Below, piece by piece: positions 6,002 to 11,698 of a DNA stretch of 11,698 bases (the first letter of the stretch is position 1; each line of letters begins with the position of its first letter). Below the pieces are notes generated by a model, which saw only the letters and a list, made by a program, of their open reading frames with translations, did no database searches and was not told the DNA's origin. The stretch is taken from the NCBI GenBank assembly GCA_031266295.1, contig JAISBH010000266.1, positions 1 to 11,698 of the forward strand, read 5' to 3'. The stretch is from Oscillospiraceae bacterium. GTDB taxonomy: Bacteria > Bacillota > Clostridia > Christensenellales > Aristaeellaceae. Made by a program: the position numbers and the translations under genes.

Positions 6002-6940
6002 TCACAGCCAAATCGGATTCGTCCAAGCCCGTCGCCCTTGCGCGTCCTTGACGATTCCGCGAACATACTTCAGGCTGTCGGGTATCGTGAAATGGGTGTG
6101 GGTGCTCGTGACGGACGCGTTTTCGTGATCCCACGTGAGCGCGGACGGCTTGCGGGAGAACGCGAAGCCCGCCATCACGCATGGAGAGCACTCGATATAC
6201 GCGACTCCATCCTCCACATAAAAGTTATATATCTCCGGTCCGCACGACGAGTAGAACGCCCCCGCCTCAAGGGCGTCAATCACGGCGTCGACGTTCTTTT
6301 CAGCGTTGACGACGACCCAACCGTTTCCATGCTGGATCATCGGGTGTCCATCGTCGACCGCGAGTCCGCTCCACCGCTTGTCCTGCCCTAGAATCTCATC
6401 CCAATATGCGGCGTTGGTATCCTGGTCGTTGTCCATCGCGCAGCCGCTGTTCCAAATCTCCATGCCGAAGTGGCCTTGCAGGCGATCGAAGTCGCGCGCG
6501 GGCGTGCCGCTCCACTCCGGATGGCATAGGAACGTGACGTTCCCCGCCTGGTGAATCTCATCCAGGTGCGGCTGCAGGGCGAATTGATCCGCCACGGGGC
6601 CGTGGAACTCAAACCGTTGATCGTGGACGAACTTGTTGCCGCGTTCGGCGGATCGTCCCAGCGCGACGGTGTGGAACGTATGGCAGATCGGCCAGACGGA
6701 ATCGGGCATCTCGAAGTTGCGCTCCATGCCGGGGACGACCAGCAGCCCGGTTTCCGGCGCGAAGTTTTCAGTGTTATAGACATTGTGATCGGTCAGCGCG
6801 ACGACGTCGAAGCCCTTCGACGCGTACAGCCGCAGCACCTCTTCAGGCGTACCGTGACCGTCCGAACGGGTGGTGTGGACATGCAGCGCGGCCTTTAAGC
6901 GGTTCTTGCCTGGCGCGAACGCGGGTTGTGTGATTCTCAT
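6002..6940 (-). CDS. PHP-domain metal-dependent phosphoesterase-like protein, tandem copy B
   Basis: The protein has 312 residues. Its ATG (6938-6940) overlaps the TGA of the PLP-enzyme gene as ATGA, a classic translational-coupling arrangement, so it is the in-place member of the pair. PHP ligand motifs: HVHTTRSDG (20-28), TDHN (50-53), PGMER (70-74), HTFH (87-90), CHPEW (140-144), EIWN (162-165) and DDGH (197-200). The C-terminal 120 residues, with CGPEIYNFYVEDG and later SRKPSALTW, resemble the accessory domain of PHP proteins that are not DNA polymerase X or histidinol phosphatase. There is no signal peptide, so it is probably cytoplasmic. Coupling to a sulfur amino acid enzyme suggests a linked metabolic task, but no substrate can be named. 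Confidence 0.87.
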   Translation of the reverse strand: MRITQPAFAPGKNRLKAALHVHTTRSDGHGTPEEVLRLYASKGFDVVALTDHNVYNTENFAPETGLLVVPGMERNFEMPDSVWPICHTFHTVALGRSAERGNKFVHDQRFEFHGPVADQFALQPHLDEIHQAGNVTFLCHPEWSGTPARDFDRLQGHFGMEIWNSGCAMDNDQDTNAAYWDEILGQDKRWSGLAVDDGHPMIQHGNGWVVVNAEKNVDAVIDALEAGAFYSSCGPEIYNFYVEDGVAYIECSPCVMAGFAFSRKPSALTWDHENASVTSTHTHFTIPDSLKYVRGIVKDAQGRRAWTNPIWL

Positions 6941-8079
6941 ACCTTATCCAAACTCTCCTTCAAGTCCTGCCACAGCGTCTCTGTATCTTCCAGCCCTACG
7001 TGGATGCGCACCAGCGCGCTGTCGCCGCCCGGAACCGTGACCATCGACTCAAACCCGCCCCAGCTCGGCCCGACATTGAACCATTGCAGCCGCCGGACGA
7101 AATCCCGCGCGCGGGCGTTGTCACAGTCCAGCTCGAAACTGAGCGGGCTGGTCGTGCCGCTCATCTGCGACTTAGCCAGCGCGCGCTGCGGATACGCGTC
7201 GAGTCCGGGATGATTGACGGCCTTGACGGCGGGATGAGCCTCAAGACGCTTAGCGATAGCGAGCGCCGCCGACTCATGCGTGGCGAGTCTCACGCCCATT
7301 GAGCGCAAGCCGCGTATACACAGCCAAGCCTCCATCGGCTGGAGTATGCCGCCGTACATCTCGCGCACTCGCGCCACATCCTGCATGATCTCGGCGGAAC
7401 CGGCGCACACGCCCGCGATCAAGTCGCTGTGCCCGGCGATATACTTGGACGCAGTGTGCACGCTCATATCGACGCCCATCGTCAGCGGCTTCTGGTACAG
7501 AGGCGTCGCCCATGAATTATCGACGATCGTCTTGACGCCGCGTTCCTTCGCGAACGATGCTATAGAGCGCAGATCCTGCAGCTTGAACGTCATTGATGTA
7601 GGGCTTTCAAGGTAAAACAACGTCGTGTTGGGTTTTATATTATTCGTGAAATCCGACAACGCGCGGCCGTCAACGTATGTGACCTCGCACGCGAACTTCC
7701 CGACGAGGAATTCGTCGATGAATACCCGCGTCGGCCCGTACGCGCTGTCCACGCATACGATGTGATCGCCCGCCTTTACGCACGCCAGTATGGCCGAGGA
7801 TATCGCCGCCATCCCCGACGCGAACGCCAGCGCCTTTTCGCCGCGCTCAAGCGCCGCTATCTTCCGCTCGAACAGATCAACCGTCGGGTTGCTCACCCGG
7901 CCGTAGTGGAACTTCCGGTTCTCCTGGCAGTCAATTTGATCCTTGGGCACCACGTGCAGCGAATTCATGAATATGGGCTGTATGACCGCGCCATCGTATC
8001 GTTCGTACTCGTCGCCCAGATGGGCCAGGATGTTCGCGTCGTTCGCGCTTAATTCGAACGGAAGCGGGGCGTTTGGCAT
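6937..8079 (-). CDS. Cys/Met-metabolism PLP-dependent enzyme (cystathionine gamma-synthase / beta-lyase family)
   Basis: The protein has 380 residues, the normal length for this fold-type I family. Visible signatures: HYGRVSNPT (58-66), the PLP-phosphate loop ASGMAA (87-92), IVDNSWATP (185-193) with the Asp that contacts the pyridine nitrogen, and HTASKYIAGHSD (208-219) with Lys212 as the expected Schiff-base lysine. Family members make or split cystathionine, use O-acetyl- or O-succinylhomoserine, or release methanethiol or H2S; sequence motifs alone do not separate these here, so no gene name is given. AAGGTGAT lies about 7 nt before ATG. It is the first gene of a minus-strand operon with the two PHP genes. 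No SAM riboswitch or T-box leader fits in the 190-bp upstream gap. Confidence 0.88.
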   Translation of the reverse strand: MPNAPLPFELSANDANILAHLGDEYERYDGAVIQPIFMNSLHVVPKDQIDCQENRKFHYGRVSNPTVDLFERKIAALERGEKALAFASGMAAISSAILACVKAGDHIVCVDSAYGPTRVFIDEFLVGKFACEVTYVDGRALSDFTNNIKPNTTLFYLESPTSMTFKLQDLRSIASFAKERGVKTIVDNSWATPLYQKPLTMGVDMSVHTASKYIAGHSDLIAGVCAGSAEIMQDVARVREMYGGILQPMEAWLCIRGLRSMGVRLATHESAALAIAKRLEAHPAVKAVNHPGLDAYPQRALAKSQMSGTTSPLSFELDCDNARARDFVRRLQWFNVGPSWGGFESMVTVPGGDSALVRIHVGLEDTETLWQDLKESLDKV

Positions 8080-8125
8080 GGCATATCACCTTTTCTTTCT
8101 GGATTAATAATGGACAACCGTGAAT

Positions 8126-8154
8126 AGTTTATCACCGGACGAATCGTATTGCAA
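8126..8154 (-). promoter_or_regulatory. Possible promoter of the PLP-enzyme operon
   Basis: Read on the minus strand, TTGCAA (8149-8154) and TAAACT (8126-8131) are separated by 17 bp, each matching four of six consensus bases. The leader would be about 40 nt. Confidence 0.3.
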
Positions 8155-8169
8155 TAGCGCGGCGCATTG

Positions 8170-8199
8170 CCAAACCGGACGTTTCCAAACCGGACGCTT
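8170..8199. repeat. Two 15-bp direct repeats in a divergent promoter region
   Basis: CCAAACCGGACGTTT (8170-8184) is followed directly by CCAAACCGGACGCTT (8185-8199), 14 of 15 identical. A shorter ACCGGACG also occurs at 8134-8141 near the proposed minus-strand promoter. This could be an operator for a regulator acting on one or both divergent genes, or a chance short duplication. Confidence 0.5.
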
Positions 8200-8269
8200 C
8201 ATCAACAGATTGTCCCCGCGCATACGATGCTAATGATAGACTGGGCGTCATCACCGCGGGAGGAAATAT

Positions 8270-9166
8270 ATGGAGAAGCTGCGCGTATGGTTCACGGACT
8301 TCTGGCCGACGTTTGATCCGAATAGTAACCCATTCCTGGACGCGCTCGGCAAGCGATACGACGTGAATGTGACACAACCGCCTGACGTGCTGTTCCATTC
8401 CGTGTTCGGGAGCGGGTTCATGGAGTATGACTGCCTGAGGGTATTCTACACAGGCGAGTGCTGCACCCCCGACTTCAACGCGTGCGACTACGCGATCGGG
8501 TTTGACTACATAGACTTTGGGGATCGGTATCTGCGCCTACCCCTATACTTATTCAATTATGAATACCGCGCGGGGTTTGACCTGGCCATGACCAAGCATG
8601 AGCGCGTCGAGGAGGCTCTTAAGCTAAAAAAGCGCTTTTGCAGCTTCGTTTATTCCAGCGGCGGCGTATCGACGCCACGCTATCAATTCGAGAGGGCGCT
8701 GTGTGGGTATAAGCATGTCGATTCAGGCGGCCGGGCCGAGAACAACATCGGCTACGCGGTAGAGAACAAGCTGGCATTCGAGAGGGTGCATAAATTCTCA
8801 ATCGCCTTTGAGAATTGCGTGTATCCTGGCTATTCGACAGAGAAGATCGTAGAGTCGTTCGCGGCGGCGACCGTGCCGCTGTACTATGGCGACCCGACCA
8901 TTGGACGGCAGTTCAATCCGAACGCGTTCCTGAACCTCAGCGGCTGCGCCGACGTCGACCAGATGGTGGGTATGGTCAAGGAACTGGACGAAGACGATGC
9001 GCGTTACGAATACATGCTGCGCCAGCCCATACTGCTGCCGGACTCCAATCTGCCGAATTACGAGGCGCTGGATAGGTTTATATTGAACGCCGTCCGCTGG
9101 CCGAGAGCGCGCAGACGCCCGCCGCGCAACGCTTGGGGCGGAGGAGGGGTGCCTGTCTTCGACTAG
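8270..9166 (+). CDS. Glycosyltransferase family 10 (alpha-1,3-fucosyltransferase-like)
   Basis: The protein has 298 residues. The hallmark of GT10 enzymes is present: FSIAFEN (176-182), YPGYSTEKIVESFAA (185-199), VPLYYGDPTI (202-211) and FNPNAFLN (215-222). These match the donor-binding region of bacterial Lewis-type alpha-1,3/4-fucosyltransferases, which move fucose from GDP-fucose onto GlcNAc-containing glycans. There is no signal peptide, consistent with action on cytoplasmic precursors or at the inner membrane. GGGAGGA (8258-8264) lies 5 nt before ATG. The C-terminus changes abruptly to RARRRPPRNAWGGGG, and its TAG stop lies in the arm of an inverted repeat, so the tail may have been rewritten by that element. 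The acceptor is unknown. A convergent family-2 glycosyltransferase follows. Confidence 0.85.
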   Translation: MEKLRVWFTDFWPTFDPNSNPFLDALGKRYDVNVTQPPDVLFHSVFGSGFMEYDCLRVFYTGECCTPDFNACDYAIGFDYIDFGDRYLRLPLYLFNYEYRAGFDLAMTKHERVEEALKLKKRFCSFVYSSGGVSTPRYQFERALCGYKHVDSGGRAENNIGYAVENKLAFERVHKFSIAFENCVYPGYSTEKIVESFAAATVPLYYGDPTIGRQFNPNAFLNLSGCADVDQMVGMVKELDEDDARYEYMLRQPILLPDSNLPNYEALDRFILNAVRWPRARRRPPRNAWGGGGVPVFD

Positions 9167-9222
9167 GGTTTGTTCGAAAAAGATGCACCAAGACCATACG
9201 AGATTTTTCGAACAGGCCCTAG
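9163..9222. mobile_element. 60-bp CTAG-flanked inverted repeat, MITE-like or bidirectional terminator
   Basis: CTAGGGTTTGTTCGAAAAA (9163-9181) is the inverse of TTTTTCGAACAGGCCCTAG (9204-9222), 17 of 19 bases; the two mismatches (TT against GG) become U-G wobbles in RNA. The loop is 22 nt. The TAG stops of both convergent genes lie in the outer CTAG of each arm. CTAG at both edges could be a 4-bp target duplication of the YTAR type known for IS5-like elements, or simply part of the palindrome. The T-run is within the stem, unusual for an intrinsic terminator, so I favour a tiny non-autonomous element that may also stop transcription. Confidence 0.5.
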
Positions 9223-10172
9223 AACACCTCAGTGATAAGATCAACCTTCTCGCTCATCGATATACCATCGGACATCAGCGCCTCCCGGGTAAGGGGGTCG
9301 GTGAATATGGTTTTAAGGCAGCGCATTACGCGCGACGGATTGATGCGCGCGTCTCTCGTCATGCCGACGCTGTTGCGGATAATATCGAAATACACCTGCA
9401 TCATGAAGGTTTTGTTGTAATCGCTTAGTCCGTTGACGGCGTTAAGGAAGTCGAACGCCGTCTCATAGTAATTCCTGCCATCGCCAGCGCGGCTGTCGTC
9501 GAATCTCCGCAGGATGGAGTTGGGATAGATATAATAATCATACAGCGCCTCCTCCAGGATTCCGAACCGTTCGGTGTGCTTTACCGCTTCCAGCGTGAAT
9601 GCGGTGTCCGCACCGATCGTGAACGACCTTGCCGTGGTGAAGTCGCACTTCATCAGGGTGGCGCACGAGAACAGCTTGCCCCATACCGTGCTCATGACCT
9701 GCCAGTATTCGGGGTAGTAATAACCGAATCGCTCCCGCTCATAGACGGTATCCCCTTCATGCACGCCTGACTTCATGGCCCGTCCCGTCGTTACGCTGAT
9801 ATGCCGCGCGCCGCATGACGATATATCCAGCCGACGGTCGTTCATGAATCCCAGCATCTTTTCGAACGCGTCGGTGTGGTAAGCGTCGTCGGCGTCCAGC
9901 ATTGCGAACAGTCCGTCCTTACCCGCGGCATCAGCTATCTCGGGTATCCTGTCTATATACGCGCTCAGTCGGTTGAACGTATTGCGCAGCAGAACGACGC
10001 GGCTGTCCCGCCGCGCGTATTCGTTGATAACGCGCCAGGTGCCGTCCGTGGACGCGCTGTCCAGCAGGAAATATATAAGATGGGGATATGACTGCGCGAG
10101 TACGCTGTCCATCGCGTGGGGCAGGGTGGACTCTGCATTGTACGCCTGGGTCAGGACGGCGATTTTCTTCAT
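9219..10172 (-). CDS. Family 2 glycosyltransferase (GT-A fold)
   Basis: The protein has 317 residues when started at the ATG at 10170-10172, which has GGAGG 10 nt upstream and gives the typical N-terminus MKKIAVLTQAYNAESTL. A longer frame from 10229 would add 19 residues (IIKTDRPRRCRYGG and so on) of unlikely composition. The GT2 landmarks are LLDSASTDGT (36-45) and the metal-binding DADD (93-96); later comes WGKLF. Such enzymes transfer a sugar from a nucleotide donor to polysaccharide, glycolipid or protein glycans at the cytoplasmic face. There is no transmembrane segment. It is divergent from aspS and converges on the family-10 gene. Donor and acceptor are not predictable. Confidence 0.87.
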   Translation of the reverse strand: MKKIAVLTQAYNAESTLPHAMDSVLAQSYPHLIYFLLDSASTDGTWRVINEYARRDSRVVLLRNTFNRLSAYIDRIPEIADAAGKDGLFAMLDADDAYHTDAFEKMLGFMNDRRLDISSCGARHISVTTGRAMKSGVHEGDTVYERERFGYYYPEYWQVMSTVWGKLFSCATLMKCDFTTARSFTIGADTAFTLEAVKHTERFGILEEALYDYYIYPNSILRRFDDSRAGDGRNYYETAFDFLNAVNGLSDYNKTFMMQVYFDIIRNSVGMTRDARINPSRVMRCLKTIFTDPLTREALMSDGISMSEKVDLITEVF

Positions 10173-10182
10173 AGCGTATACA

Positions 10183-10187
10183 CCTCC
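10183..10187 (-). promoter_or_regulatory. Ribosome-binding site deciding the family-2 glycosyltransferase start
   Basis: GGAGG on the minus strand lies 10 nt before the ATG at 10172, supporting that start over the longer frame beginning at 10229, which has no comparable site. Confidence 0.7.
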
Positions 10188-10292
10188 GTATCGGCAGCGT
10201 CGAGGGCGATCTGTCTTAATAATATTCACTCGAACAGCACGGCATGATCACGCTGTATTCATATTGATACATAATTGTTTAGGCGCGCAGCC

Positions 10293-10321
10293 TTGACACC
10301 GCGCCACCATTCCCATATAAT
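10293..10321 (+). promoter_or_regulatory. Perfect consensus sigma-A promoter for aspS
   Basis: TTGACA (10293-10298), a 17-bp spacer and TATAAT (10316-10321) match the housekeeping consensus exactly. Transcription should start near 10328, giving a leader of about 80 nt. Confidence 0.9.
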
Positions 10322-10386
10322 GGAGTAACGAAAAGTTTAAGCTGCATAGTGCTAGTTCGCGCAGGGCGGAATGAAATCGCGATCAA

Positions 10387-10394
10387 GAGGGAGG
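10387..10394 (+). promoter_or_regulatory. Ribosome-binding site for the TTG start of aspS
   Basis: GAGGGAGG lies 12 nt before TTG at 10407. An in-frame ATG at 10371 precedes this site and has no properly spaced site of its own. Confidence 0.6.
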
Positions 10395-10406
10395 CATATC
10401 ATAACC

Positions 10407-11698
10407 TTGAGCCAATTTACTAAACGCACCCATACCTGCGGTGAACTAACCGCGAAGCAGACCGGTCAGACCGCAACCCTGAACGGCTGGCTGGATAACG
10501 TCCGTGACCTGGGCGCGATGGCGTTCTTTGTGATACGCGACTTCTACGGAGTGACACAGGCGGTCGCGTCGACCCCGGCGCTGCTGGCGAAGGTGCGCTC
10601 GATCCCGATCGAATCGACGATCGCCGTGACCGGGGCGGTCGTGCCGCGAGAGAGTCCTAACCCGCGCTTGCCCACAGGGGAGATCGAGCTGATACCCGGC
10701 GGTCCGGACGACGTCGAGCCTCTCAGTCTGTGTCTGGAGCAGCTGCCGTTCGACATATCTCAATCGCATGACAGCCGCGAGGATCTGCGGCTGAAGTACC
10801 GCTTTCTTGATCTGCGCAACCCGGTGAATCAGTCGAAGATCGTGCTGCGTTCGCGGGTGATTGATTCGATAAGGCGGCATATGCGTTCGCAGGGATTCCT
10901 TGAGATTCAAACGCCGATACTGACGAATTCGTCGCCGGAAGGCGCGCGGGATTACATCGTCCCCAGCCGTGTGCATCCGGGGAAGTTTTACGCGCTGCCG
11001 CAAGCGCCGCAACAGTACAAGCAGCTGCTGATGGTATCGGGTTTCGACCGCTATTTCCAGATCGCGCCGTGCTTCAGGGACGAGGACGCGCGAGCGGATC
11101 GCTCGCCGGGAGAGTTCTATCAGCTGGATATGGAGATGGCGTTTGCGGGTCAGGAGGATGTGTTCGCCGCGATCGAGCCTGTGCTGTACGAGGTATTCCG
11201 CGAGAACACCGCGCTTGACGTGACGCTGCCGCCATTCCCGCGCATCCCATACGCCAAGGCGCTGTCGAGATATGGTTCGGATAAACCTGACCTGCGCAAT
11301 CCGCTGATCATCGAGGACGTGACCGCGCTGTTCGCGGACGGCGCGCCGCCGTTCTTCCAGGGCAGGCAGATTCGCGCGATCGCTGTCGATAGGTTTACAA
11401 AAACGCGCAAATTCTTCGATACGCTGGGGGCGTATGTAAAGGAGCAGGGCGGCGCGAATGCGTACTGGTTCAGGTTGGATGATTTAGGCGCGGTGTCGGG
11501 TGGCATCGCAAACGCATTGCTGGCTTGCCCGCAGAGCGTGCGGGCCGGGCTGATATCCATGCTGGGGCTGCAGCCGGGCGCGGCGGCAGTGCTGCTAGCG
11601 GAGGGCAAGGAGACTATCACGAGGTTGTCGGCGCTGGTGCGCGCCGAGATGGGCAGGCAGCTGGGACTGATAAACGAGGATCAATTCAAGTTCTGCTG
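10407..11698 (+). CDS. aspS: Aspartyl-tRNA synthetase (3' end outside window)
   Basis: 430 codons are present of about 590 expected; the reading frame is open to the window end. The order is an N-terminal OB-fold anticodon-binding domain (about 1-100, RTHTCGEL and TLNGWLDNVRDLG), then the class II catalytic core with LRLKYRFLDLR (127-137), QKLLM-like QYKQLLMVSGFDRYFQI (203-219), motif 2 PCFRDEDARADRSPGEF (221-237) and GSDKPDLRNP (290-299), then the bacterial GAD insertion from about 320. Motif 3 lies beyond the edge. The enzyme charges tRNA-Asp in the cytoplasm. The TTG start gives an N-terminus of family length. In motif 2, RADRSPGEFYQLD replaces RADRQPEFTQ, the usual form in Firmicutes. The leader is too short for a T-box. 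Confidence 0.93.
   Translation, partial: MSQFTKRTHTCGELTAKQTGQTATLNGWLDNVRDLGAMAFFVIRDFYGVTQAVASTPALLAKVRSIPIESTIAVTGAVVPRESPNPRLPTGEIELIPGGPDDVEPLSLCLEQLPFDISQSHDSREDLRLKYRFLDLRNPVNQSKIVLRSRVIDSIRRHMRSQGFLEIQTPILTNSSPEGARDYIVPSRVHPGKFYALPQAPQQYKQLLMVSGFDRYFQIAPCFRDEDARADRSPGEFYQLDMEMAFAGQEDVFAAIEPVLYEVFRENTALDVTLPPFPRIPYAKALSRYGSDKPDLRNPLIIEDVTALFADGAPPFFQGRQIRAIAVDRFTKTRKFFDTLGAYVKEQGGANAYWFRLDDLGAVSGGIANALLACPQSVRAGLISMLGLQPGAAAVLLAEGKETITRLSALVRAEMGRQLGLINEDQFKFC

Larger units (their letters stand above)
4971..6999. repeat. Tandem segmental duplication of about 1 kb
   Basis: Unit 1 (4971-5979) and unit 2 (5991-6999) are collinear with an offset of 1020 bp. Each carries one PHP gene plus the 3' tail of the PLP-enzyme gene. 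Both begin CGGCCCGCGCCTCACAGCC on the plus strand and end CCTAC. Eleven bp (5980-5990) without a counterpart in the unit separate them. Confidence 0.85.

Noticed and set aside
10371..10406. ATG at 10371 as start of aspS
   Set aside because: It would add 12 residues not expected in the family, and the good ribosome-binding sequence GAGGGAGG lies downstream of it, correctly placed for TTG at 10407.
10328..10406. T-box riboswitch in the aspS leader
   Set aside because: The leader is only about 80 nt and has no T-box sequence or terminator stem.

Overview
The window looks like chromosomal DNA of a GC-rich, probably uncultured Firmicute of the Clostridia type. This rests on strong GGAGG ribosome-binding sites, one perfect sigma-A promoter (TTGACA, 17 bp, TATAAT), GTG and TTG starts, and gene content. 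No rRNA, tRNA, CRISPR array, phage gene or complete insertion sequence was seen. The taxonomic call is an inference; no marker gene is complete here.

Layout from left to right. (1) The 3' part of a surface protein with a long Thr/Pro repeat stalk and a C-terminal membrane anchor (2-841), followed by a terminator hairpin. (2) A three-gene plus-strand operon: a diacylglycerol glucosyltransferase/MurG-type enzyme, a divergent PlsY-like acyltransferase, and an unknown secreted protein (1073-3758). The first two point to membrane (glyco)lipid synthesis. (3) A 608-bp gap (3759-4366) holding a GC-rich duplicated intergenic repeat and a compact multi-hairpin domain that may be a structured RNA. (4) A GNAT acetyltransferase (4367-4897). 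(5) A minus-strand operon: a PLP-dependent cystathionine gamma-synthase/beta-lyase family enzyme, then two PHP-domain phosphoesterase-like proteins that are tandem copies (about 93% identical by my count). The duplicated unit also carried the last 21 codons of the PLP enzyme gene, which survive as a decayed remnant between the copies. (6) A family-10 (fucosyl) transferase on plus and a family-2 glycosyltransferase on minus, converging on a 60-bp inverted repeat that contains both stop codons. (7) The first 430 codons of aspS, divergent from the family-2 enzyme and behind the consensus promoter.

The genes suggest three themes: envelope building (stalk protein, glycolipid enzymes, fucosyl- and glycosyltransferases), sulfur amino acid metabolism with an accessory duplicated hydrolase, and housekeeping aminoacylation. 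The points most worth a second look are the candidate structured RNA at 4006-4137, the tandem duplication with its gene-tail remnant, and the small CTAG-flanked inverted repeat at 9163-9222, whose end sequence partly recurs at the duplication junction.
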